In this document: piece after piece, positions 33,542 to 42,200 of the stretch
How the letters are laid out: every line of letters begins with the position of its first letter
Numbering within the stretch: position 1 is the stretch's first letter
Assembly (NCBI GenBank): GCA_029782135.1
Contig: JAKOVI010000052.1
Location: 1-45,227, forward strand
Reading direction: 5' to 3'
From: Bacillota bacterium
GTDB lineage: Bacteria > Bacillota > UBA4882 > UBA10575
DNA: 45,227 nucleotides
Notes under the pieces: generated by a model
Seen by the model: only the letters and a program-made list of their open reading frames with translations
Database searches by the model: none
What the model was told of the DNA's origin: nothing
Position numbers and translations under genes: made by a program

Positions 33542-34384
33542 TTAGGCAAACTGGACGGCGGCACCGACGGTCCCCGGCCCGGTATGCACGCCAATCACCG
33601 GCCCCACCTGGGCAGTGGTGCTGACCTTAAGGTTAAAGGTGTTCTCTAAAACGGTCTTGAGTTTGAGGGCAGCTTGTTCGGCCGCCCCGTGGGCGACGAT
33701 CATCCTGGCGAGTTTTCTTCCCTGCGCCAGCTCCTGGATCGCATGGACGATCCCCTGGAGCGCCCGTTCTTGGCTCCGGGCGATCCCTTGGGGGACATAG
33801 ATCCCCTCCTCGTTGACCCGGACGATCGGTTTAATTTTGAGCAGGGAGCCGACAAAACCGGAGACTTTACCGATGCGTCCCCCCTTATGCAAATATTCCA
33901 GGGTGTTTAAAGTGAAAAGCGTTTCGATCTTCTTGCGGGCGGCGGCAAGTTTCGCCAGGATCGACGGGATGGCCAGTCCTTCCCTGATTAATTGGGCTGC
34001 CTCCATGACCATTAAACCGGCACCGAGGCTAATCGTCCTGGAGTCAACCAGATGGATCTTTTCTTGCAGTTTTTCCTTGGCCAGGTGGGCGGAGTTTAAA
34101 GTGCCGCTTAATCCGGAGGAGAGGTGGATCGAGAGGATTTCATCATACTCTGTCAACAAACTTTGGTAAAAACGGATAAACTCGTCGGGCGATGGCTGCG
34201 AAGTTTGGGGCAGGACGGAACTATTCGCCAACCGGGCGTAAAATTGCTCGGGGGTAATTTCTCCGTCTTTAAACTCTTCCTCGGCAAAACGCAGCTTTAA
34301 GGGGATGACGTGAACATTCAGCTCTTTCTGCATTTCTTTGGTCAAATCCGCTGTACTGTCGGTTACTAACGCAATCTTGCTCAT
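33542..34384 (-). CDS. DegV family fatty-acid-binding protein
   Basis: 280 aa, normal length. N-terminal TDSTADL segment, TSQPSPDEF (the conserved fatty-acid head-group contact region), SIHLSSGLSGTLNSA, LVDSRTISLGAGLMVMEAAQL, TLEYLHKGGRIGKVSGFVG and IGVHTGPGTVG near the C-terminus. DegV proteins bind fatty acids and, with FakA, feed exogenous fatty acids into phospholipid synthesis. No FakA gene is adjacent. ATG has GGAGGG before it. Confidence 0.94.
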   Translation of the reverse strand: MSKIALVTDSTADLTKEMQKELNVHVIPLKLRFAEEEFKDGEITPEQFYARLANSSVLPQTSQPSPDEFIRFYQSLLTEYDEILSIHLSSGLSGTLNSAHLAKEKLQEKIHLVDSRTISLGAGLMVMEAAQLIREGLAIPSILAKLAAARKKIETLFTLNTLEYLHKGGRIGKVSGFVGSLLKIKPIVRVNEEGIYVPQGIARSQERALQGIVHAIQELAQGRKLARMIVAHGAAEQAALKLKTVLENTFNLKVSTTAQVGPVIGVHTGPGTVGAAVQFA

Positions 34385-34544
34385 AGGTTCCCTCCATTGA
34401 TCGCAAAGGGTAGATGCTCTTTCTAAAGGCGTTTCCCTGTGCGAAAGATATACTGGTTAGACGGAGAAAACGCCAAAAGGTTATATTAAAAAAGGGTAAA
34501 TTTTTGGCGGGGAACGGAAAGTGATCGTCTGATGGCAAGGTGAA

Positions 34545-34586
34545 CAGAAAAAGCGCAAGGCTGTCCGCCGGGACAGCCTTGCGCTG
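34545..34586 (-). terminator. Terminator of the hcp gene
   Basis: GCGCAAGGCTGTCC (34553-34566) and GGACAGCCTTGCGC (34571-34584) form a perfect 14-bp stem with a GCCG loop. On the minus strand it is followed by TTTTTCTG. It ends the hcp transcript about 20 nt after the stop. Confidence 0.94.
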
Positions 34587-34606
34587 AAAGGTCGGAGGGC
34601 CGGGTG

Positions 34607-36166
34607 TTAACCAAGGATTGCTTTTAGATCCTCATCCGGGGTGCTGATCCGTTTAATGTTGAACTTCTCGACCAGGACATTGAGGACATTCTCCGAGAGA
34701 AAGGCCGGGAGGGTTGGCCCCAGATAAATGTTTTTCATCCCTAAGGAGAGCAGCGTAAGGAGAACACAGACCGCTTTTTGCTCATACCAAGAGAGGACAA
34801 GGGTGAGCGGCAGGTCATTCACCCCGCACTCGAAGGCCTCCGCTAAAGCCAGGGCGACTTGAATGGCAGAATAGGCGTCGTTGCATTGGCCCATGTCCAT
34901 CAGCCGCGGCAGACCGCCGATGGTGCCCAAGTCAAGATCATTGAAGCGGTATTTCCCGCAGGCCAGCGTTAAAATAACGGTATCCTTCGGAGTTTTCTCC
35001 ACGAATTCGGTGTAATAGTTCCGGCCGGCGCGGGCGCCGTCGCAACCGCCGACTAGGAAGAAATGTTTAATCGCACCGCTTTTCACCGCGTCGATCACTT
35101 GATCGGCGACCCCCAGGACGGTATGACGGGCAAAACCGGTCGTCAGGACGCTGCCGCCGTTAATGCCGGTCAGTTTCCGGTCTTCCGTCCAGCCGCCGAG
35201 TTCGAGTGCTTTATTGATTACCGGGGTAAAGTCTTTCTTCCCGTTTTGGTCCGGGATATGAACCAGACCCGGATATCCGACTACCGCGGTGGTGAAGACC
35301 CGGTCGGCGTAGGACGGTTTCGGCGGCATCAGGCAGTTCGTGGTAAAAAGGACCGCGCCGGGGACGCCGTCCAGCTCTTTCTGCTGGTTCTGCCAGGCGG
35401 TCCCGAAGTTCCCCTTGAGGTGGGGATATTTTTTCAGTTCCGGGTAAGCGTGCGCCGGAAGCATTTCGCCGTGCGTATAGATGTTGATTCCGCGACCTTC
35501 CGTCTGCTCCAGGAGCTGTTTCAAGTCATGAAAATCATGGCCGGAGACAATGATCAATGGTCCTTTCTCAATCACCGTGCTGACTTTGGTCGGGACGGGA
35601 TGACCAAAGGTCGAGGTATTGGCCTCGTCAAGTAATGCCATACATTTGAGGTTGATCTGCCCGAACTCCATGAGGAGAGCCAACCATTCCTCGACGGTGT
35701 GCTCGGTGCCGAGTGCGCGCAGGCCTTTGTAGAACCAGGCCGTCACTTCCTCGTTTTTCTTGCCGAGGACATAAGCATGCCAGGCGTAGGCCGCCATTCC
35801 GCGTAACCCGAAAAGCAAGGTGGAACGGAGTGAGACGATGTCCGTCTCCCCCTGCCAGAGGGTGGAGGGATCCAGGTCCGCAGCCCCACCCAAACGGTCT
35901 TTTTCTTGCCGGACCAAGGTTGTCAGCTCCCTGATCCGGTCGCCGTCAAAATTGACATTCGTAATCGTGGCAAATAACCCTTGCATGATTAGTTCGTCCG
36001 CCTGCGGGGTCGTTCCCCTTTCCGCAGCGCGGGCCAACCCGACGAGGGCGCCGGTCAGCTCGTCATGGGCATTGGCGACCTCGGGTTTTTTCCCGCAGAC
36101 GCCAACGACGGTACATCCTTTTCCACCCGCAGTCTGTTCGCATTGGAAACAAAACATATTACTCAT
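34607..36166 (-). CDS. hcp: Hydroxylamine reductase / hybrid-cluster protein (class I)
   Basis: 519 aa. The N-terminal cysteine set C6-x2-C9-x8-C18-x5-C24 (CFQCEQTAGGKGC then VGVCGK) matches the class I spacing of strict anaerobes rather than the E. coli class II form. Conserved hybrid-cluster regions follow: SGHDFHDLKQLLEQT, YTHGEMLPAHAYPELKKY, TNCLMPP, and VGGCDGARAGRNYYTEF. Hcp reduces NO/hydroxylamine-type species and guards against nitrosative stress. ATG has AAAGGAGG before it. It lies 194 nt after the ferredoxin-like gene on the same strand, with the divergent CRP/FNR gene beyond. Confidence 0.97.
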   Translation of the reverse strand: MSNMFCFQCEQTAGGKGCTVVGVCGKKPEVANAHDELTGALVGLARAAERGTTPQADELIMQGLFATITNVNFDGDRIRELTTLVRQEKDRLGGAADLDPSTLWQGETDIVSLRSTLLFGLRGMAAYAWHAYVLGKKNEEVTAWFYKGLRALGTEHTVEEWLALLMEFGQINLKCMALLDEANTSTFGHPVPTKVSTVIEKGPLIIVSGHDFHDLKQLLEQTEGRGINIYTHGEMLPAHAYPELKKYPHLKGNFGTAWQNQQKELDGVPGAVLFTTNCLMPPKPSYADRVFTTAVVGYPGLVHIPDQNGKKDFTPVINKALELGGWTEDRKLTGINGGSVLTTGFARHTVLGVADQVIDAVKSGAIKHFFLVGGCDGARAGRNYYTEFVEKTPKDTVILTLACGKYRFNDLDLGTIGGLPRLMDMGQCNDAYSAIQVALALAEAFECGVNDLPLTLVLSWYEQKAVCVLLTLLSLGMKNIYLGPTLPAFLSENVLNVLVEKFNIKRISTPDEDLKAILG

Positions 36167-36215
36167 TTATGGGCCTCCTTTTCATAATTAAAAGACGTTG
36201 AATTCAGCAACAGGC

Positions 36216-36263
36216 GGCCGGCCAAAGCTGTTTTTTCCTGTCGCAGAAGCGGCCGGCCTTTTT
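36216..36263 (+). other. GGCCGGCC hairpin upstream of hcp
   Basis: Two copies of GGCCGGCC (36216-36223 and 36251-36258) can pair with each other or fold on themselves. On the plus strand five T residues follow, as in a terminator, but no plus-strand gene is seen here. It may partly separate hcp from the ferredoxin-like gene. Confidence 0.5.
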
Positions 36264-36360
36264 CGTGATTTGAAACATTACTTCTATCTTATTATATTGT
36301 ATCGTTACGGTTAAAGCAACGAGCTTTGCAGCATAGCCCGGCATTACATGAAATTTATAC

Positions 36361-37086
36361 CTAGGAATCAAGAATCGTCCCGTCGGTGCCAATCGTCACG
36401 ACCTGCCAGGGAATCATTTTCCCGCTCTTGACGAGCGCAGTCTGGACAGCGTGGACGATCCCGCCACAACATGGCACTTCCATCCGGACCACGGTGATGC
36501 TCTTCAAATTATTGTTCGCGATGATCGCAGTCAATTTTTCCGCATAATCAACCTGGTCGAGTTTTGGACAACCAATCAGGGTGATCCGGTTTTTCATGAA
36601 TTCGTTATGCATATCCGCATACGCATAGGCCGTGCAATCGGCGGCGATCAAGAGATGGGCGTTGTTAAAATAAGGAGCATTCACCGGGACCAGTTTGATC
36701 TGGCATGGCCACTGCCGGAGTTGGGACTCCACCGGCGCCACCGGCATGGAAGCTGGAGAAGGAGCCGTTGTGGACGGGCGGATCGTTTTCACCTGTTGCC
36801 CGGGGCAACCGCAGGCTAAAGGCGGTTGGGGTTGGCTGGCCGCCGCCTGCCGGGCGAGATGCTCTTTGACCGCTTCCTCATCAAAGGGCGCCGCCTCCCG
36901 TTCTTCGATCGTAATTGCCCCGGTCGGGCATTCCGGTAAACAGTTCCCCAAACCGTCACAGTAGGATTCGGAGATCAGTTTGGCTTTACCGTTGACCAGT
37001 TGCAGGGCGCCTTCATGACAAGCGTTGATACAAAGCCCGCATCCGTTGCACTTTTCCTCATCAATGGTGATGATTTTCCGTTTCAT
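36361..37086 (-). CDS. Two-cluster 4Fe-4S ferredoxin-like protein, hcp-linked
   Basis: 241 aa from ATG 37086 (AAAGGAGG 9 nt before). A longer start would add a poorly conserved tail. Residues about 10-55 hold two [4Fe-4S] motifs (CNGCGLCINACHEGA and a second CxxxGxCxxxCP in CDGLGNCLPECPTGA). The linker is Pro/Ala-rich with a CGCPG motif. The C-terminal half (about 125-235) has LLIAADCTAYAYADMHN and IGCPKLDQ, then VPCCGGIVHAV. Proteins of this kind are found next to hcp in clostridia and probably supply electrons or sense redox state. Confidence 0.9.
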   Translation of the reverse strand: MKRKIITIDEEKCNGCGLCINACHEGALQLVNGKAKLISESYCDGLGNCLPECPTGAITIEEREAAPFDEEAVKEHLARQAAASQPQPPLACGCPGQQVKTIRPSTTAPSPASMPVAPVESQLRQWPCQIKLVPVNAPYFNNAHLLIAADCTAYAYADMHNEFMKNRITLIGCPKLDQVDYAEKLTAIIANNNLKSITVVRMEVPCCGGIVHAVQTALVKSGKMIPWQVVTIGTDGTILDS

Positions 37087-37191
37087 TTTTAGCAACCTCC
37101 TTTGCCGCACTTCTTTTTGGATTCCGGGCGAGGGGGCTCTTTTTGCCTGGGCAAACTCTCTTCCGGACAAAAGCTTTCGGCAAGATTTTTA

Positions 37192-37220
37192 TTGTCTTTT
37201 CAAGGGTATTGTAATAAAAT
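37192..37220 (+). promoter_or_regulatory. Sigma-A promoter of the CRP/FNR gene
   Basis: TTGTCT (37192-37197), a 17-nt spacer and TAAAAT (37215-37220). Start of transcription expected near 37227, just before the palindromic operator. Confidence 0.75.
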
Positions 37221-37234
37221 AAGGGCGAAAAATC

Positions 37235-37250
37235 GGTAACCTATGTTACC
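37235..37250. promoter_or_regulatory. Palindromic operator of the hcp-linked CRP/FNR regulator
   Basis: GGTAACCTATGTTACC is a perfect 6-bp inverted repeat with a 4-nt spacer, the geometry used by CRP/FNR dimers. It lies between the divergent regulator and ferredoxin-like genes, just after the promoter of the regulator gene, so it could repress that gene and tune both transcripts. Confidence 0.75.
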
Positions 37251-37266
37251 AAAAGGGGATGATCCG

Positions 37267-37959
37267 GTGTATGCCAAATGGAGCCGGCCGTTAACCCGCT
37301 GTTGGCTGTTTGCCGGCGTGGGTGCCGCTGATCTGAATATCATGTTGCAATGCCTTAATCCGGTGGTGAAGGAGTATAAAAAAGATGAATGTGTGACCGT
37401 CGCCGGGGAAACGTTCAGCGGCGTGGGAGTGGTTTTGAATGGGACGGTGCTGGTGACGAAGGAGGATGTCGCCGGCCGGCGGGTCGTGCTCTCCGTTTTG
37501 GGGGAAGGGGACCTCTTTGGCGAGATGGTCGCCTTTTCCCAGGAGAAAAACTGGCCGGCCACCGTCATTGCGCAGCAGGTTTGTACGGTGATGTTTTTAC
37601 CGCCGGAGAAGATCATCGGAAGCTGCCCGCACCAATGTGCCAGCCACCGGTTGTTAATCCATAATATGCTCAGGATTGTGTCGGATAAGGCGCTGCGGTT
37701 GAATAAACAAGTAATGTACCTGGCAATGAAAAGCATCAGGGAGAAGGTTGCCACTTTATTACTTGAAGAATACAGGAGAGCCGGAACGGCTACTTTTATG
37801 CTTCCTTTAAAACGCCATGAGCTGGCGGATTTCTTAAATGTCGCCCGCCCGTCGCTCTCCCGGGAACTGGGGAGGATGAAAGCTGAAGGGATCATCGACT
37901 TCCACCGGTCGACCGTTAAGATCCTAAATCTTGAGAAGTTGAAACAGATGGTGGAGTAG
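37267..37959 (+). CDS. CRP/FNR-family regulator, probable HcpR
   Basis: 230 aa from GTG 37267 (AAGGGG 8 nt before). An ATG at 37243 lies within the operator and has no ribosome site. N-terminal cyclic-nucleotide-binding-like domain (about 10-130, VVLNGTVLVTKEDVAGRRVVLSVLGEGDLFGEMVAF), dimer helix (135-155) and winged helix (about 165-225, LPLKRHELADFLNVARPSLSRELGRMKAEGII). Divergent from an hcp-linked ferredoxin-like gene, so it is probably the nitrosative-stress regulator HcpR. Whether it uses haem or another cofactor cannot be seen. Confidence 0.88.
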   Translation: MYAKWSRPLTRCWLFAGVGAADLNIMLQCLNPVVKEYKKDECVTVAGETFSGVGVVLNGTVLVTKEDVAGRRVVLSVLGEGDLFGEMVAFSQEKNWPATVIAQQVCTVMFLPPEKIIGSCPHQCASHRLLIHNMLRIVSDKALRLNKQVMYLAMKSIREKVATLLLEEYRRAGTATFMLPLKRHELADFLNVARPSLSRELGRMKAEGIIDFHRSTVKILNLEKLKQMVE

Positions 37960-38000
37960 GCGGGAGCGTTGTTCAAGGAGAAAGTGTTGCAAAAAAACAC

Positions 38001-38029
38001 TTGACTTTCCGGGGCGGACTGCCTATACT
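38001..38029 (+). promoter_or_regulatory. Sigma-A promoter of the ylxM-ffh operon
   Basis: TTGACT (38001-38006), 17-nt spacer, TATACT (38024-38029), near consensus. Expected start near 38036. Confidence 0.9.
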
Positions 38030-38076
38030 AGTCTAGTGTAAAGTAAAGATCCTTGTCAGCAAGGAGGCTCCTCAAG

Positions 38077-38511
38077 ATGGAGCATCTGGTCCGGATGGGT
38101 CTGCTCTTCGATTTTTACGGGGAATTGTTGACACCCAAACAACAGAAGGTATTTAGCTTATATTTTCTGCAGAATTTGTCGCTGGGCGAGATTGCCGAGG
38201 AGGAGGAGACGTCCCGCCAGGCGGTGCATGATCTGCTCCAACGGACGGAAAAACTATTGGAAAAATGGGAAGGTAAATTGCACCTCCTGGACCAATATCT
38301 CCGGCACCAACGGGCCCTAGGGGAAGTGGACCGGGCAATGAAAGCCCTGGGGAAGCTGCTTCCACCGGAAGCCACCGCGCAAAATGCCTTTCACCGTCTC
38401 GAAGAAAAGGTTGCCCGGCTGGCGGCGGAGCTTGATCTGAAACCGGAGGAAGAGGAGGCTGGTCCGTCAGGAAGCGAGGATGCTTTAAGTAAGAAGGGGA
38501 GCGGGGAATAA
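38077..38511 (+). CDS. ylxM: YlxM, regulator of SRP assembly
   Basis: 144 aa from ATG 38077, which has AAGGAGG 9 nt upstream; an earlier in-frame start is unlikely. Helix-turn-helix of sigma-70 region 4 type (YGELLTPKQQKVFSLYFLQNLSLGEIAEEEETSRQAVHDLLQRTEKLL), then a charged helical tail. YlxM stimulates Ffh GTPase in streptococci and is co-transcribed with ffh. It lies 3 nt before ffh. Confidence 0.94.
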   Translation: MEHLVRMGLLFDFYGELLTPKQQKVFSLYFLQNLSLGEIAEEEETSRQAVHDLLQRTEKLLEKWEGKLHLLDQYLRHQRALGEVDRAMKALGKLLPPEATAQNAFHRLEEKVARLAAELDLKPEEEEAGPSGSEDALSKKGSGE

Positions 38512-38514
38512 TTT

Positions 38515-39840
38515 ATGGTTCTTTCAAGTCTCTCGGAGAAACTTCAGGAAACCTTACGCCGCTTGCGGAGTAAAGGAAAACTTAGTGAAAAAGATGTCGA
38601 GGAAGCCCTCCGCCAGGTAAAATTGGCCTTACTGGAAGCGGATGTTAATTTCCGGGTGGTCAAAAGTTTTACCGACCGGGTGAAAGCAAGGGCGGTCGGC
38701 CAGGAGGTACTCAACAGCCTGACGCCGGGGCAGATGGTGGTGAAGATTGTCCACCAGGAGCTCACCAAGCTGATGGGCGAGCAGGCGGAGAAGTTGGCGG
38801 TGGGGGACCGGACGCCTTATGTCTATCTTTTAGTCGGCCTGCAGGGAGCGGGGAAAACAACGACCGTCGGTAAACTGGGCGGTCTCTTGAAGAAGCAGGG
38901 GCGCCGCCCGCTGCTTGTGGCGGCTGATGTCTACCGTCCTGCAGCCGCCAAGCAACTGCAAGTCCTGGGCGAACAGCTCGAGCTTCCGGTATATACCGGA
39001 ACGGAAGCGGATCCGGTGGCGATTGCCCGGCAGGCGGTTGCCCGGGCGGAGCAAACCCAGCGCGATGTGGTTTTGATTGATACCGCCGGCCGGTTGCATA
39101 TTGATGAGGAATTAATGGCGGAACTGGCTGCGATCAAGCAGGCCGTCTCGCCGGTCGAGATCTTGCTGGTGGTCGATGCGATGACCGGCCAGGATGCGGT
39201 CACCGTGGCGCAGGGTTTCCATGAAAAACTTGGACTGACCGGTTTAATCTTAACCAAGTTGGATAGTGATACGCGGGGCGGGGCCGCGCTTTCGATCCGG
39301 GAAGTGACCGGCTGCCCGATTAAGCTGGTCGGTATGGGTGAAAAACTGGATGAACTTGAGGTTTTCCATCCCGACCGCTTGGCTTCACGGATCTTAGGGA
39401 TGGGGGACGTCCTCACCTTAATTGAAAAAGCGGAAGCCTCCATCCAGGCCGAGCAGGCGAAAAACCTGATGCAAAAGATCCAAAAAGACCAGTTTACGCT
39501 GGATGATTTTTTGGAACAGATGCGTCAGGTGCAAAAGATGGGCCCTTTGGATCAGCTCTTTGCCATGCTGCCGGGGATGAAACCCAAACACCTGCAGGGG
39601 CTGGAGTTTGACGAGAAAAGTTTTAAGCATCTGACGGCGATTATCCAATCAATGACCCCGGAGGAACGGCGGAATCCGCAGATTATTAACGCCAGCCGGC
39701 GGAAGCGGATCGCCCGCGGTTCCGGCCGCCCGGTCCAAGAGGTTAACCGCTTGCTCAACCAGTTTGAGCAGAGTAAAAAGATGATGAAGCAACTGGGGAA
39801 GCTCGGGAAGGGCGGATTACCAAGACTACCGTTTATGTAA
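38515..39840 (+). CDS. ffh: Signal recognition particle protein Ffh
   Basis: 441 aa. N domain (1-85), G domain with P-loop GLQGAGKTTTVGKL (108-121), DVYRPAA, DTAGRLHID, TKLDSDTRGGAALS and GMGEKLDEL, then the Met-rich M domain (about 330-441) that binds 4.5S RNA and signal peptides. ATG follows GGGGAATAATTT. It targets nascent membrane and secreted proteins to SecYEG. Confidence 0.98.
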   Translation: MVLSSLSEKLQETLRRLRSKGKLSEKDVEEALRQVKLALLEADVNFRVVKSFTDRVKARAVGQEVLNSLTPGQMVVKIVHQELTKLMGEQAEKLAVGDRTPYVYLLVGLQGAGKTTTVGKLGGLLKKQGRRPLLVAADVYRPAAAKQLQVLGEQLELPVYTGTEADPVAIARQAVARAEQTQRDVVLIDTAGRLHIDEELMAELAAIKQAVSPVEILLVVDAMTGQDAVTVAQGFHEKLGLTGLILTKLDSDTRGGAALSIREVTGCPIKLVGMGEKLDELEVFHPDRLASRILGMGDVLTLIEKAEASIQAEQAKNLMQKIQKDQFTLDDFLEQMRQVQKMGPLDQLFAMLPGMKPKHLQGLEFDEKSFKHLTAIIQSMTPEERRNPQIINASRRKRIARGSGRPVQEVNRLLNQFEQSKKMMKQLGKLGKGGLPRLPFM

Positions 39841-39901
39841 GTTTTTATGAGGACATGAACTTAAGCATAGGCGCGATACTACGATAAGGAGGTGAAAAGA
39901 A

Positions 39902-40165
39902 ATGGTCCGTATCCGACTGACCCGGATGGGTGCGAAAAAACGCCCCTTTTACCGGTTTGTCGTCGCTGATTCCAGATCACCGCGGGATGGAAGGTTTATC
40001 GAGATTTTGGGTCATTATAACCCGATTACCAACCCCATGGAATTAGTGGTGGATAAAGAAAAGGCACTCTATTGGTTGGGTCAAGGCGCGCAACCATCGG
40101 AAACGGTAAAACGCTTATTTAAAAAAGCCGGTGTTTTACCGGGAGAAGAGGCGGTTGGCGAATGA
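39902..40165 (+). CDS. rpsP: 30S ribosomal protein S16
   Basis: 87 aa. [40 protein letters not shown] is diagnostic of S16. GGAGGTGAAAAGAA ribosome site. First gene of the typical rpsP-khpA-rimM-trmD-rplS cluster. Confidence 0.98.
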   Translation: MVRIRLTRMGAKKRPFYRFVVADSRSPRDGRFIEILGHYNPITNPMELVVDKEKALYWLGQGAQPSETVKRLFKKAGVLPGEEAVGE

Positions 40166-40181
40166 AAGGATGTGATCTTCC

Positions 40182-40409
40182 TTGAAAGAATTGGTGGAGT
40201 TGCTCACCAAGTCTCTTGTTGCGCATCCGGATGATGTGTACGTCCGCAAGGAAGAATCGGCCGACTCCATCCTCTTGGAAATTACCGTGCATAAGGATGA
40301 TCTTGGACAGATTATCGGGAAACGGGGACGGGTGATTAAGGCGATTCGTACCTTGGTGTGGGCTTGCGCCCCGGCGGACAAGAAAGTCTTGGTGGAACTG
40401 GCCGAATGA
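40182..40409 (+). CDS. khpA: KhpA RNA-binding KH-domain protein (YlqC)
   Basis: 75 aa. A single KH domain with the GxxG loop in QIIGKRGRVIKAIRTLV. KhpA works with KhpB as an RNA chaperone and affects division. TTG start with AAAGGATG upstream. Ends in an ATGA overlap with rimM. Confidence 0.95.
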   Translation: MKELVELLTKSLVAHPDDVYVRKEESADSILLEITVHKDDLGQIIGKRGRVIKAIRTLVWACAPADKKVLVELAE

Positions 40410-40963
40410 AAACCGGGCGGCGTGCTGATCCGTGGCAGAATCCACCCCCGGGATTAATTGCCGTCGGTGAGGTCCTGACAACACAGGGTAATAAAGGCGA
40501 GGTCAAAGTGTCGCCTTTGACCGATAACCTGGAGCGTTGGCTGGAGTTGACCCGGGTCTTGCGGGCCGACGGGACCGGTACCAATGAACTGTGGATTGAA
40601 AATGTCCGTTTCTTTCGTGGGCTGGTGATTGTGAAGTTTCGCGGGATCGATAACATTTCTACCGCCGAAGAGTTGCGCGGGGAATTCCTTTGGCTGCCGG
40701 AGGAAGAGCGCCCGCGGTTACCGGAAGGCCGTTTTTATCTTGATCAACTGATCGGGTTGAAAGTTTACGACCTCAACGGCCGTTTTCTCGGTAAAATTGA
40801 GGAAGTACTTCAGACCGGGGCCAATGATGTCTATATTGTCCGGGGCGGGGAGGAAGGTGAAATCCTCCTGCCGGCCATTAAACAGGTGGTCCGGCAAGTC
40901 GATACCGAACAAGGTTTCATGCACGTGGAGTTGCTCCCCGGACTGGTGGATGGAGAAGAATAA
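40406..40963 (+). CDS. rimM: Ribosome maturation factor RimM
   Basis: 185 aa. N-terminal domain (GEVLTTQGNKGEVKVSPLTDNLERW) and the C-terminal PRC-barrel (FYLDQLIGLKVYDLNGRFLGKIEEVLQTGANDVYIVRGGEEGEILLPAIKQVV). RimM binds S19 and helps 16S maturation. ATG overlaps the khpA stop. About 20 residues before the family core are Gly/Pro/Arg-rich and variable. Confidence 0.96.
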   Translation: MKTGRRADPWQNPPPGLIAVGEVLTTQGNKGEVKVSPLTDNLERWLELTRVLRADGTGTNELWIENVRFFRGLVIVKFRGIDNISTAEELRGEFLWLPEEERPRLPEGRFYLDQLIGLKVYDLNGRFLGKIEEVLQTGANDVYIVRGGEEGEILLPAIKQVVRQVDTEQGFMHVELLPGLVDGEE

Positions 40964-40964
40964 G

Positions 40965-41747
40965 ATGTTAATCCAGTTTCTTACCTTGTTTCCGGAGATG
41001 TTTACCGGCCCTTTTTCCTGCAGCATGATTAAACGGGCGCAGGAAAGGGGAGTAGTGACTTTGGAAACAATCGATTTCCGCGCGTATGCCGAGGACCGGC
41101 ACCGCACAGTGGATGATACCCCGTACGGCGGCGGGCCTGGCATGATCTTAAAACCGGAACCAATCTTTAAAGCCGTTGAAGCAATCACCGCAAAGGCCAG
41201 TACCAAACCGTATATCATCCTCACGACGCCGCAGGGGGAACCCTTTCGCCAGCAGATCGCCGTGGAACTGAGTAAAATGCCTCATCTGATCTTTATTTGC
41301 GGGCATTATGAAGGGTTTGACGAGCGTATCCGGACCTTGGCTGATCGGGAGTTGTCAATCGGCGATTATGTCTTAACGGGAGGGGAGCTTCCGGCGATGG
41401 TCATGGCGGACGCGGTGATCCGGTTGTTGCCCGGGGTATTGGGCGACCCGCAATCCGCTGCCCAGGACTCGTTCAGCCGGGGACTGCTGGATTATCCACA
41501 GTATACAAAACCGGCCGAGTTTCGCGGGATGGCCGTACCGGCGGTCCTTCTTTCGGGCGATCACGGAAAGATTGAGGCGTGGCGAAGGCAGCAGGCGCTG
41601 TTGCGGACTGCCCGCCGCCGTCCGGAACTCTTGGCCGGGATCGAATTATCCCCGTCCGAACGGGAGTTTTTAGAAGAACATCAACTGCTTAATCCGGAAA
41701 AGCAAGATCTTCCGATGAAGGGAGGGAACGAAATTGAATCAGATTAA
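40965..41747 (+). CDS. trmD: tRNA (guanine-N1-)-methyltransferase
   Basis: 260 aa. Makes m1G37 in tRNA from S-adenosylmethionine. The trefoil-knot segments [28 protein letters not shown]-type [31 protein letters not shown] and the N-terminal [10 protein letters not shown] are seen. Starts 1 nt after the rimM stop. Its 3' end overlaps rplS by 14 nt. Confidence 0.97.
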   Translation: MLIQFLTLFPEMFTGPFSCSMIKRAQERGVVTLETIDFRAYAEDRHRTVDDTPYGGGPGMILKPEPIFKAVEAITAKASTKPYIILTTPQGEPFRQQIAVELSKMPHLIFICGHYEGFDERIRTLADRELSIGDYVLTGGELPAMVMADAVIRLLPGVLGDPQSAAQDSFSRGLLDYPQYTKPAEFRGMAVPAVLLSGDHGKIEAWRRQQALLRTARRRPELLAGIELSPSEREFLEEHQLLNPEKQDLPMKGGNEIESD

Positions 41748-42072
41748 ACTTGTCGAACAGGAACAACTGAAAAAAGATATACCCGAGTTTGCTCCCGGTG
41801 ATACCGTTCGTGTTCACCAGAAAGTGGTGGAAGGTGAAAAACACAGAATTCAGGTTTATGAGGGAGTAGTGATTGCCCGGGCTCATGGCGGGCTACGCGA
41901 GACTTTTACTGTCCGGAAGATCTCCGGCGGGGTCGGGGTCGAAAGGATCTTTCCCCTGCATTCACCAATGATCGACAAGATCGAAGTGGTGAGAAGGGGC
42001 CGTGTGCGGAGAGCAAAACTTTACTATTTGCGCAAACGTTCCGGAAAAGCTGCTCGCATCCGTGAACTATAA
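41734..42072 (+). CDS. rplS: 50S ribosomal protein L19
   Basis: 112 aa. [37 protein letters not shown], then [31 protein letters not shown], diagnostic of L19. TTG start in the trmD 3' end, with GGGAGG before it. Confidence 0.97.
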   Translation: MNQIKLVEQEQLKKDIPEFAPGDTVRVHQKVVEGEKHRIQVYEGVVIARAHGGLRETFTVRKISGGVGVERIFPLHSPMIDKIEVVRRGRVRRAKLYYLRKRSGKAARIREL

Positions 42073-42087
42073 TAGGAAAGACGGGGT

Positions 42088-42116
42088 AAAGGGCCATCGA
42101 CGGGTGGTCCTTTCTT
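42088..42116 (+). terminator. Probable terminator after rplS
   Basis: AAAGGGCCA (42088-42096) pairs with TGGTCCTTT (42105-42113), with one G-T pair, then CTTCC. It would end the ribosomal-protein operon before deoB, though the T run is short. Confidence 0.6.
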
Positions 42117-42200
42117 CCGTTTATAAGAACGGGTGGCGGGCGTTTTTCCTGTTCCGCAGGAACTGATGAGAAAACAAGGCAGACCGGGAAGGAGATCGCA

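Noticed and set aside
36290-36340. A second HcpR-type operator before hcp
   Set aside because: There is a GTTAC half-site (TCGTTACGG) but the partner half does not match the GGTAAC arm at the right spacing.
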